NCBI GenBank assembly: GCA_005880075.1
Contig: VBJT01000109.1
Span: 1-5,967 of the forward strand
Direction: 5' to 3'
DNA: 5,967 bases
DNA from: Chloroflexota bacterium
GTDB lineage: Bacteria > Chloroflexota > Dehalococcoidia > SM23-28-2 > RBG-16-64-32
The translations under genes and the position numbers were made by a program. Under the pieces are notes generated by a model. That model did no database searches. It was not told the DNA's origin and worked only from the letters and a program-made list of their open reading frames with translations. Each line of letters starts with the position of its first letter. Position 1 is the first letter of the stretch. Shown here piece by piece: positions 1-5,317 of this stretch.

Positions 1-103
1 GAACAGCTGCATGGGCTACCTCCGTCGGTTCTACGATATCACTTCGGGCAACGGATTGGCCTCACCCTACCGCCGCGGGGCCGAGCCGTCAACCGAGGCG
101 ATG
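1..103. other. Unassigned left edge
   Basis: No gene can be assigned here. The plus strand is open from position 2 to a stop at 269-271 and would encode a segment beginning NSCMGYLRRFYDITSGNG, but from about position 128 that frame is antisense to the glycosyltransferase remnant. It could be the 3' end of a gene entering from the left and fused to other DNA at the breakpoint near 128, or simply an open frame in GC-rich DNA. The minus strand has stops in all three frames here. Confidence 0.3.
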
Positions 104-283
104 CTAGCATTTCGTGGCCAGCACTACGCCGGTCGCGACCAGCGCATCACATCCCTCGGCCGCCGCGCAGTCCGGCGGCGCGCACACCCGCAACCGCGTG
201 CCGAGTGCCCGCAACTCCACCGCGAATCCCACCATCTTTTCGACGGCCCCGCGCGACCCATACGTCAATAACAAGACACGCAT
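104..283 (-). pseudogene. Glycosyltransferase (GT1 family) N-terminal remnant
   Basis: This is a 59-residue stub of a family 1 (GT-B fold) glycosyltransferase of the kind that glycosylates natural products or sterols; intact members have about 400 residues. The opening strand is clear: MRVLLLTYGSRGAVEKMVGF followed by LRALGTRLRVCAPPDC (residues 24-39). The family normally has GSRGDVEP, so D and P are changed to A and K. After CAPPDC the sequence jumps to AAAEGCDALVATGV (residues 40-53). In intact homologues, as I recall them, that segment lies some 50 residues further on, so an internal in-frame deletion is likely. The similarity then stops and a TAG follows six codons later. The ATG at 283-281 is preceded by a good AAGGGGAG ribosome binding site (about 297-290), so the start is firm although the product cannot be an enzyme. 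The family is clear; the deletion is inferred from memory of homologues. Confidence 0.65.
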
Positions 284-325
284 TTCGCTACTCCCCTTCG
301 CCGCAGGTTCTTGGCTCGGCCAGCG

Positions 326-376
326 ATTATGCGGCACGACCCGGGGCTTGCCGCAAGCCCCTCTGTGCGGTATAGG
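326..376. promoter_or_regulatory. Palindromic operator-like site with divergent promoter hexamers
   Basis: A perfect inverted repeat, GGGGCTTG (343-350), CCG, CAAGCCCC (354-361), sits between two outward-facing gene remnants. On the plus strand TTGCCG (349-354) and TATAGG (371-376) are 16 nt apart and could drive the DUF47-like remnant and the reductase gene at 582. On the minus strand TTGCGG (356-351) and CATAAT (331-326) are 19 nt apart, a poorer spacing, and would point at the glycosyltransferase stub. The palindrome overlaps both -35 elements, as expected for a repressor or activator site. The short loop could also form an RNA hairpin, but there is no T-run after it, so a terminator is unlikely. 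No regulator gene is present in the window. Confidence 0.45.
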
Positions 377-451
377 TACCCCGGTGCGACGCGGCGGCGC
401 GGCGCGCCCGGCGGCACCAATGGCCGGAGAAGATTTCGCGTCGGCCTCCGG

Positions 452-649
452 ATGCAGCCGCCGAACGAGGAGTTCTTCACCCTCATCAGCAAAGCCGGCT
501 CGAACATCGTCGCCATGATCGATGAGATCGGTGCGACGGTCCGGTTGTACCGACTAAACCAACGAGAAAGGAACCGGGACCATGAAACTGACGACCACCA
601 CGAACGTCTCTGTCGACGGCGTGATGCAGGGACTCGGCACGCCGGATGA
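452..649 (+). pseudogene. DUF47/PhoU-like N-terminal remnant
   Basis: From the ATG at 452 this frame reads MQPPNEEFFTLISKAGSNIV. That resembles the first helix of DUF47 proteins (PhoU-like, usually paired with Pit phosphate transporters), which are about 200 residues long and begin with a short strand and then FF-x-L-x(6)-NIV. The preceding codons (RRFRVGLR) also fit the usual start, so the true start may lie a little upstream. Similarity fades after NIVAMIDEIG, and the frame runs over the ribosome binding site and start of the next gene before stopping at 647-649. I read it as a fragment left by a deletion whose right end lies just before the reductase gene. The match is short and made from memory, so the family call is weak; the fact that it is not an intact gene is firmer. 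Confidence 0.35.
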
Positions 650-1208
650 GGACCGCAGGGGCGGATTCGAGCGCGGCGGATGGGCCCCGCCGCTGTTCGA
701 CAACGAGGCCGCGACGTTCCTCAACCAGGTCTACCAGCGCGCCGATGCCTTCCTGTTCGGCTGGCGGACCTACGAGATCTTCGCCGGCTCCTGGGGAACC
801 GGCTCCTGGGGGGCAAATCAGGGCAACAACCCGATCTCAGTGGCGTTGAACACGCGGCCCAAGTACGTGGCATCGACCACGCTCACCGACCCGCAATGGG
901 CGAACACGACCGTCCTCTCCGGAGACGTCGCGGCGGCCATCGGCGAGCTGAAAGCCAAGCCGGGAGGCGAGCTGCAGGTGCACGGCAGCGGCAGTCTGGT
1001 CCGCTGGCTGTTCGACAACGGGCTTGTCGACGAGATCACCCTGCTCACCTATCCCCTGGTCGTCGGCCAGGGCACACGGCTATTCCCCGACATCGGCCCG
1101 GACACCGCGCTTGACCTGGTCGACTCGCGAGCCACCCCCAGCGGGGTGACGATCCAGGTCTACCGGCCCACCGGGCGCCCGCAATATGCAACCTCCACGG
1201 CCGACTGA
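582..1208 (+). CDS. Dihydrofolate reductase family protein (RibD C-terminal fold)
   Basis: This is a 208-residue cytoplasmic protein with the fold shared by dihydrofolate reductase and the reductase domain of RibD, expected to bind NADPH. Many actinobacterial genomes carry several such stand-alone copies whose substrates are unknown. The markers are in order: TNVSVDGVMQG at residues 7-17 (first strand and substrate loop), LFGWRTYEIFA at 58-68 (the nucleotide-binding GRxTYE region), LQVHGSGSLVRWL at 131-143 (glycine turn for the cofactor phosphate), and PLVVGQGTRLFPD at 158-170. Length is normal. In the second motif the usual Arg after Gly is Trp (residue 61). The ATG has an AAAGGAA site at 567-573, eight bases upstream, and no closer competitor. 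It is convergent with the SUMF1-domain gene. It is not a folate-pathway FolA, nor a riboflavin RibD, which would carry a deaminase domain. Confidence 0.9.
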   Translation: MKLTTTTNVSVDGVMQGLGTPDEDRRGGFERGGWAPPLFDNEAATFLNQVYQRADAFLFGWRTYEIFAGSWGTGSWGANQGNNPISVALNTRPKYVASTTLTDPQWANTTVLSGDVAAAIGELKAKPGGELQVHGSGSLVRWLFDNGLVDEITLLTYPLVVGQGTRLFPDIGPDTALDLVDSRATPSGVTIQVYRPTGRPQYATSTAD

Positions 1209-1366
1209 AGCACGTGAGAGAGATACCGCATCGAGGGGCCGGACGACCGCAGTGACTACGGACCCTGTCCAATGGGGCCGCCAGCGGTGCCGCCGCGTCG
1301 ACTCAAGACCGAGCAGAAGGCATCCATAAATCGGTACATGGTTCCATCTGCGTGGACGGCTCGCCC
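1209..1366. other. Convergent intergenic region without a recognised gene
   Basis: These 158 bases separate the 3' ends of two convergent genes. I see no coding frame with a family resemblance and no strong hairpin followed by a T-run. The only pairing noticed is CTGCGT (1348-1353) with ACGCAG (1369-1374) across a 15-nt loop, which is too weak to call a terminator. Confidence 0.4.
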
Positions 1367-2092
1367 CTACGCAGGGATCTCCATCACCACCCGGAAGCCG
1401 TAATCGTTGTACCGGTACTCCGGCGGGATGCTGCTTCTCGCCGCGCACCGGCTCACCTTGACCGCGTGCCGCCAGGCGCCTCCGCGCGATGCCTTCCGCT
1501 CCGGCAAATGCGGCGCTGGCACCGCGCCCTTCGGCGGCCCCTGCGGGTCAACCTCTGCCGAGACCGCATAGTACCCCGGGTCGTACCAGTCCGAGCACCA
1601 CTCGTGGACGTTGAAGCCGATGTCGATCAGCCCATACCCGTTCGGCGGCGCGGCCCCGACTTGCCACGGCGCGTCCTGAGCGAACCGTCCGCCGTTGCCG
1701 TCGAACGGCGCGTCGCCCCATGGGTACTTCGCCCCATCGATGCCGCCCAGCGCCGCCTTCTCCCATTCCGCCTCCGTCGGCAGTCGAAACCGAGCGTCAG
1801 GCGCTACGCTCAGCCAATTGCAATAGGCGACCGCGTCGGACCAGCTCACACCTACGACCGGCTGCCGCGGATGGTTGAACGCCGGGTCGTTCCAGAAGCG
1901 GGGCAACTCGTGGCCGGTGGCCGCGAGGAAGGCTGCGTACTCCTCATTCGTGACCGGAAGCGCCGCCATCCGGAACTCCGACAGCGTCACGCGATGTGCT
2001 GGCCTTTCGTCGGGGCGCCCGTCGTCATTGCCCATTCTGAAGAGACCTGCGGGAATGAGTACCGTCTCGATCTGGCGTACCGGAGTCGTCAC
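1367..2092 (-). CDS. SUMF1/FGE-domain protein lacking the FGE cysteine pair
   Basis: This 241-residue protein consists almost entirely of one formylglycine-generating-enzyme (SUMF1) domain. Family hallmarks, numbered from the GTG at 2092: VLIPAGLFRMG (11-21), HRVTLSEF with LPVTNEEYAAF (33-55), PVVGVSWSDAVAYCNWLS (78-95), RFRLPTEAEWEKAA (101-114), PWGD (124-127), NGYGLIDIGFNVHEWCSDWYD (151-171), SRGGAW (202-207) and GFRVV (232-236). True FGEs have a copper-binding CxxxxC just after RGG; here the sequence runs RGGAWRHAVKVSRCAARS with a single Cys (216). Conversion of sulfatase cysteine is therefore unlikely. Non-FGE members serve other roles, some as non-haem iron enzymes and some as binding modules; the role here is unknown. 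A TTG at 2140 would add 16 residues unlike the family, so GTG is preferred. No sulfatase is nearby. Confidence 0.88.
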   Translation of the reverse strand: MTTPVRQIETVLIPAGLFRMGNDDGRPDERPAHRVTLSEFRMAALPVTNEEYAAFLAATGHELPRFWNDPAFNHPRQPVVGVSWSDAVAYCNWLSVAPDARFRLPTEAEWEKAALGGIDGAKYPWGDAPFDGNGGRFAQDAPWQVGAAPPNGYGLIDIGFNVHEWCSDWYDPGYYAVSAEVDPQGPPKGAVPAPHLPERKASRGGAWRHAVKVSRCAARSSIPPEYRYNDYGFRVVMEIPA

Positions 2093-2104
2093 ACCGCGAT
2101 TGTA
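2093..2104 (-). promoter_or_regulatory. -10 element implying a leaderless or near-leaderless start
   Basis: On the minus strand TACAAT (2104-2099) lies six bases before the GTG at 2092-2090, so transcription would be expected to begin at or next to the start codon. No Shine-Dalgarno sequence precedes the GTG, which agrees. No good -35 lies at the usual distance; the nearest TTGACT (2140-2135) is 30 nt away from the hexamer, too far to pair. Confidence 0.4.
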
Positions 2105-2147
2105 CGCCTGAGGGCGGGTGGCCGAGCGCCTGAAAGTCAATGGGCGA

Positions 2148-2167
2148 CGTACCTTATAATCGGTACG
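2148..2167. repeat. Short inverted repeat centred on TTATAAT
   Basis: CGTACC (2148-2153) and GGTACG (2162-2167) are perfect inverted arms around an eight-base AT core that contains TATAAT (2155-2160). It lies about 60 bp upstream of the SUMF1-domain start. An operator is possible, but no plus-strand gene follows and the -35 context is poor in both directions. Confidence 0.25.
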
Positions 2168-2321
2168 CGAACTGTCTTGATGGTGGTTCGCGCTCCCCCG
2201 TAATCTGCCAACTTAACAGGCGAAGCGAGGGTGGGGGGTGTAACCGCGAGTCTGAATTTGCGGCAGACTTGCGGGCGGCCTTGCTTCCCCTAAATTTTTT
2301 TATCCGCCAACTACTCGGCGA

Positions 2322-2711
2322 TCATGTCCGTTTCCACACCCGGTAGATCTGTCCGAGGATCGTGTTCTCTTCGTCCGGCGCAGCCGCCCAGACATGGCTC
2401 ACCGGCTGGCTCTCGCTGAAGCGCTTCGCAGCCCACCATGCCGGCGCCTGGTCCTTCGGATCGACGAACGCCGTGCACTCCTCGCACATTTCGCAGCGCT
2501 CCACCGCGTCCGGGCAGGGCGTCTCGCAGTATGGAAAGCACTCCTCTAGCGCACGGTCCCGGCGGCCATGCGAAGCATAGAAGCAGTGCCACACGAACGG
2601 GTGCCCGCAATCGCAAACACAGTGACCGAACAGCCGCGCCGGAACAAAGAGGGAACTTGCGCTCGCCCGCTGCTCGGCGAGGGTGCGTCGCGGGAAAGTC
2701 CCAACACGCAT
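2322..2711 (-). CDS. Cysteine-rich hypothetical protein
   Basis: I do not recognise this 129-residue protein. All ten cysteines fall between residues 31 and 79: HCVCDCGH (30-37), HCF (42-44), ECFPYCETPC (57-66) and RCEMCEEC (72-79), with further histidines at 37, 42 and 48. The CxxCxxC run at 73-79 resembles the start of a ferredoxin-type Fe-S motif, and Cys58, Cys62 and Cys66 form CxxxCxxxC; zinc binding is equally possible. The remainder is acidic and Trp-containing (AWWAAKRF at 91-98), with no signal peptide or membrane segment. Most codons end in G or C in this frame, which supports real coding over the overlapping plus-strand frames. The ATG at 2711 has no strong ribosome binding site, so the true start could differ. 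It stands alone between divergent neighbours. Confidence 0.55.
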   Translation of the reverse strand: MRVGTFPRRTLAEQRASASSLFVPARLFGHCVCDCGHPFVWHCFYASHGRRDRALEECFPYCETPCPDAVERCEMCEECTAFVDPKDQAPAWWAAKRFSESQPVSHVWAAAPDEENTILGQIYRVWKRT

Positions 2712-2751
2712 CGCGAAGGTAAGGACGCATCCAGCCGCGTTTTCTTGCGTA

Positions 2752-2781
2752 GATCATTATCTCGGTGCTGTTCCAATGATC
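2752..2781. repeat. Spaced inverted repeat GATCATT/AATGATC
   Basis: GATCATT (2752-2758) and AATGATC (2775-2781) are perfect 7-base inverted arms 16 bases apart. They lie in the 181-bp region between the cysteine-rich gene (minus) and the hypothetical gene (plus), where shared control could act. No well-spaced promoter was found with them. Confidence 0.25.
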
Positions 2782-2892
2782 GGTTAAATGCGGCGGAACA
2801 CCGACCGAGCGCTCGCTCCGTTTTCTACATAACACGCGAGAAATTATCACCCGCCTCTTCACAGCCGCGCCGAAAACCGTTAGGTTCGAGCC

Positions 2893-3279
2893 GTGAGCAT
2901 CCCGCTACACCGCCGGAAGCCGGTTGCGACTCTCCCACGGAGCCACCCATTCCGCGGTTCCGTTCGCAGGCATGCGTCGTCAGGGCGTCCGACAATCGAC
3001 AGGCTCGTCAAGGAAGCGGCAGGACTCCTCGCTTCCTGTTCCTTCGACATGCCCCGCACTGACCTCGAAGCGGCGATGGACTACCTGACTTTCCGAGAGG
3101 ACTACATGGCCCTCCTCGATCTCCGCGCCGAGTCGCTCTTGCGCCGCCGTTCCGCAGGCTCAGAAGACGCGGCGTTCCAAGCGATCATGGTCGATGCCCT
3201 CACGTTACTTCAGCAGCGTCTCGCAGATGTGGTCCCGGCCTCGTCCCAAGACTTCGCCCACGGGCTGCGCGACAACTAA
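2893..3279 (+). CDS. Small hypothetical helical protein
   Basis: This frame encodes up to 128 residues with no family that I recognise. The first 30 or so residues are basic and low in hydrophobics (HRRKPVATLPRSHPFRGSVRR); the rest is mostly helix-forming, with stretches such as IDRLVKEAAGLLAS, MDYLTFREDYMALLDLRAESLLRRR and AIMVDALTLLQQRLADVV. The charged, leucine-rich pattern suggests a soluble helical bundle or a dimerising protein. G/C-ending codons dominate, which supports coding. The start is uncertain. The GTG at 2893 has only a weak AGG upstream; ATGs at 3049 and 3076 would drop the basic N-terminus, giving 76 or 67 residues, but also lack good ribosome binding sites. The gene ends 101 bases before the flavin-reductase-like gene and could be transcribed with it. 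Confidence 0.5.
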   Translation: MSIPLHRRKPVATLPRSHPFRGSVRRHASSGRPTIDRLVKEAAGLLASCSFDMPRTDLEAAMDYLTFREDYMALLDLRAESLLRRRSAGSEDAAFQAIMVDALTLLQQRLADVVPASSQDFAHGLRDN

Positions 3280-3380
3280 TTGCTCACGAACTGTCAGATC
3301 GCGGATCATCTCGCCGTCCGCTTGCCCCTTCATGGCATAATTTCATCGACAACTCATAACCTCAACAGACGACATCTAAA

Positions 3381-4046
3381 TTGCGACCCCTCGAGCCCAC
3401 TGATGCCCTTCGCCTCCTGAATGGCGGCCCGGTAGCTCTGCTCACCACCCGCTTTCGCAATGAGACTAACGTAATGCCCGCCATCTGGACAGTTCCACTT
3501 TCGCGCCGCCCGCCCTTTATCGGCGTCGCCGTGAATCACGCGCGCCACACGCACGACATGGTCCGCTTCGCCGAGGAGTTCGCCTTGAACTTCCCCGGCC
3601 GCGACCTCCTCAATCACACACACTACTTCGGCGCCGTCTCCGGCTCGAACGTCGGCAAGCTCGAGCTCGCGAAGCTGGCCACCTTTAAGGCGTCGAAGAT
3701 CAGCGCCCCGCTCATCGAGAACTGTCTGGCATACGTTGAGTGCTCCCTCGAAGACGCCCTCCGCATCGGCGATCATAGCCTCTTCGTCGGCCGCATCCTC
3801 GTGGTCCAAGCAGAGCCCGAAGCCTTCGACGGAACGTGGCTAATCGACAATCCCGAGTACCGACCGCTCAACTATCTCGGGATCGACCGCTACGCCGTCC
3901 TCGGCGAGCGCCTCATTGCTGAACTGCGCACGACCGAAGAGGGTGCAATCGAAGTGGCCGAGTCGGCCGAGGAACGAGAGCGCCGCGAGGAAGAAGAGGC
4001 GAAGGAGACCGAACGGCGTCGTCGCGAAGGCGAAGACGGGCGTTAG
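3381..4046 (+). CDS. Flavin reductase-like FMN-binding split-barrel protein
   Basis: This 221-residue soluble protein belongs to the flavin reductase/flavoredoxin (DIM6/NtaB) family, which binds FMN and passes electrons from NAD(P)H or a partner. Visible in order are the barrel opening GGPVALLTT (15-23), the flavin-contact stretch TNVMPAIWTVPLSRRPPFIGVAV (29-51), HTHDMVRFAEEFALNFPG (57-74), the KISAPLIENCLAYVEC strand (106-121) and GDHSLFVGRIL (130-140). The split-barrel ends near residue 183. Residues 184-221 form a strongly charged Glu/Arg tail, probably a helix or coiled coil, that is not part of the usual fold. The start is a TTG; the sequence RPLEPTDALRLLN fits the family N-terminus, but no ribosome binding site is evident. 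A CATAAT at 3336-3341 could be a -10, without a matching -35. No monooxygenase partner is encoded nearby. Confidence 0.85.
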   Translation: MRPLEPTDALRLLNGGPVALLTTRFRNETNVMPAIWTVPLSRRPPFIGVAVNHARHTHDMVRFAEEFALNFPGRDLLNHTHYFGAVSGSNVGKLELAKLATFKASKISAPLIENCLAYVECSLEDALRIGDHSLFVGRILVVQAEPEAFDGTWLIDNPEYRPLNYLGIDRYAVLGERLIAELRTTEEGAIEVAESAEERERREEEEAKETERRRREGEDGR

Positions 4047-4084
4047 ATGCTAGACGACGGGCGGCAGGTGCTAGACGAGCGGGC
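4034..4084 (+). repeat. Degenerate tandem repeat across the flavin-reductase stop
   Basis: Three related units run through the stop codon: AGACGGGCG beginning at 4034, then AGACGACGGGCG at 4053, then AGACGAGCGGGC at 4074. The exact 10-mer TGCTAGACGA occurs at 4048-4057 and 4069-4078, 21 bases apart. The unit is a multiple of three (18 then 21), so past the stop the frame continues as MLDDGRQVLDERA before a TGA at 4113. This suggests slippage or duplication at the gene's 3' end, with a mutation to TAG cutting off later copies. Confidence 0.45.
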
Positions 4085-4095
4085 CGTGCCGCCGT

Positions 4096-4476
4096 TCATG
4101 ACGCACGTTCCCTGACCGGCCTTCCTGCAGTCGTCACGTCTGGTCGCTCATGCCGCGGCTGGTAAACGCCGAGCTTCCCACCACCCGGCAGCCTCAGTTG
4201 GGTGAGCAAGCCCCAGCCTTCGTCGGTAACCGGGTCGCAGATGATGCTGTGCTTGTCCATCTCCGCGACGAACGCCTTGACGTCGTCGCACATTAGATAG
4301 AGCTCGTGAACATCGTTCTGCTCGGACGGATGCACTGCAACCTCCGCAGGCGGCAATCCAAAGATCAGCCATCCTTCGCCCACATCGACGTTCTGCAGCT
4401 TGAGGACATCGCGCAAGAAAGCACGGTCGGCGTCAGGACTGGTGCTATAGATAATTGAATGGGCACCGATGATCAT
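4096..4476 (-). CDS. VOC-superfamily (glyoxalase-fold) protein
   Basis: This 126-residue protein is a single vicinal-oxygen-chelate module pair, the fold of glyoxalase I, bleomycin-resistance proteins and extradiol dioxygenases. It opens with GAHSIIYS (4-11), where His6 is the usual first metal ligand, followed by the helix DADRAFLRDVLKL (15-27). The second half has HELYLMCDDVKAFVAEM (57-73) with His57 as a candidate ligand, and LRLPGGGKLGVYQPRH (94-109). The last motif is normally YEP with a metal-binding Glu; here it is YQP (Gln106), so metal chemistry may be changed or lost. Length is normal. The ATG at 4476-4474 has a strong GGGGAGG site (4490-4484) seven bases away. It lies 24 bases after the restored stop of the upstream hydrolase gene on the same strand, so the two form an operon. 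The substrate cannot be told from sequence. Confidence 0.85.
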   Translation of the reverse strand: MIIGAHSIIYSTSPDADRAFLRDVLKLQNVDVGEGWLIFGLPPAEVAVHPSEQNDVHELYLMCDDVKAFVAEMDKHSIICDPVTDEGWGLLTQLRLPGGGKLGVYQPRHERPDVTTAGRPVRERAS

Positions 4477-4500
4477 AGTAGGTCCTCCCCGTCATCTAAG

Positions 4501-5246
4501 CTATCCGTAAGGCTCGGCCTTCGACGGCTCCTCGTCCGATCCCTGAGCGTCCTCCTCGACGGCCATGCCGGCGAACTTGAATAGCTCGCCGCGCAGGTCC
4601 TGAAGCGCCTGCACCGCGTTTCCGTTGTAGGTGGAGCCGTGGTGACCTGCCAGCAACTTCGGTTCCAGGCCGACAAGCCGATCGAACACAGCGCCCGTGT
4701 GCGGGCCAACCGGTAGGTAGCCGATTGCTCGACGACGTCGCTCTCGGTGATAGGCTGCGGCTTGCCGAAGACAGTAAACAGGTCGCTGCAAAACAAGGCC
4801 CGCGTCGTCTCCTCGAAAACAAGGATTGCGTCCCAGGCGTGCGGGACATGCGGCGTGATGAGGAAACGCAGTTTCTTCTCCCCAAGATCCAGGACTTCAT
4901 TGTCTCCGAAACCGCGGACGGGCCGATCGAAGAAGTCGTCGATGCTGAGCATGATTCCGATTTGCCCGTGGACCGGCTGAGCGTTCCGTGCGACTGACAG
5001 AAAGTCGTTAAGTGCGCCGCACTCGTCGGACTCCAGGTGCGACCAGCTGATGTACGAGAGCGAGGCCGGGTCGAGCACCTTCTTCACGGCTTCGAGGGTA
5101 TCCGGGAATAACGCTTTGGCGCCCGTATGAAAGAGCAAGGGCCGTTCGTCCTTGATCAAGAACTGACTGAACTCGACCGGAGCATGGTTCCCATCGAAAT
5201 GGGAAATCCGGTAGATTCCGTCGGCGATTTCGTGCACTTCGGACAT
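4501..5246 (-). pseudogene. MBL-fold hydrolase (ODP/FprA-like), frameshifted
   Basis: Two overlapping frames make one metallo-beta-lactamase-fold protein of about 248 residues, a usual length for stand-alone ODP-like members. The first frame starts at ATG 5246 (AAGGAGG site at 5259-5253) and carries SWSHLESDECGALND (67-81), the diiron-type H-x-E-x-D variant of the MBL motif, TPHVPHAWDA (131-140) and FCSDLFT with Asp155 (152-158), to TESDVV (167-172). Near 4730 the reading moves one frame: the original frame turns to low-complexity Ser/Arg-rich sequence until 4473, while the other continues as AIGYLPVGPHTGAVFDRL and LLAGHHGSTYNG (last His ligand) to a TAG at 4501. No slippery heptamer is visible, so programmed shifting is unlikely. 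The stretch between TESDVV and PHTG also looks a few residues short for the family, so a small 3n+1 deletion may explain both. Relatives bind O2 or NO at a diiron site or are uncharacterised hydrolases. Confidence 0.85.
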
Positions 5247-5265
5247 GGCAATCCTCCTTGCTGAG

Positions 5266-5302
5266 CACTGGGATTGTAGAGGAACGCCGCCCAAGTTGCC
5301 AA
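5266..5302 (-). promoter_or_regulatory. Promoter for the MBL hydrolase-VOC operon
   Basis: On the minus strand TTGGCA (5302-5297) and TACAAT (5278-5273) are 18 bases apart, both close to the sigma-70 consensus. Transcription would start near 5266, giving a leader of about 20 bases that holds the AAGGAGG site before the ATG at 5246. Confidence 0.5.
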
Positions 5303-5317
5303 CAGGCCCCTTACGGC

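Noticed and set aside
1352..2203. Long plus-strand open frame of 283 codons opposite the SUMF1-domain gene
   Set aside because: It is antisense to a gene with clear family motifs, is rich in Arg, Pro and Ala without recognisable domains, and arises from G/C-ending codons on the other strand.
2291..2304. AAATTTTTTTA run as a possible terminator
   Set aside because: The T-run faces the plus strand, where no gene ends, and no stable hairpin precedes it; for the minus-strand gene it would read as an A-run.
2140..2346. Plus-strand open frame of 68 codons between the SUMF1-domain and cysteine-rich genes
   Set aside because: No family resemblance, no ribosome binding site, and it runs into the 3' end of the opposing cysteine-rich gene; a fragment of something cannot be excluded but nothing supports it.
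2568..3062. Plus-strand open frame of 164 codons spanning the gap beside the cysteine-rich gene
   Set aside because: It overlaps the cysteine-rich gene antisense and the hypothetical gene in another frame, is Arg/Ser-rich and shows no motif.
3354..3809. Minus-strand open frame of 151 codons opposite the flavin-reductase-like gene
   Set aside because: It is the mirror of a well-supported gene, with no family resemblance or ribosome binding site; its Glu/Ala/Val-rich make-up fits the antisense of GC-rich coding DNA.
4047..4115. 22-codon frame starting directly after the flavin-reductase stop
   Set aside because: It has no ribosome binding site of its own, is built from the local repeat and overlaps the opposing VOC gene, so it is better explained as a former extension of the tail.
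4724..4740. Programmed -1 frameshift site in the MBL gene
   Set aside because: No X-XXY-YYZ slippery heptamer or obvious downstream pseudoknot is visible, and the family is not known to use recoding; an indel is simpler.
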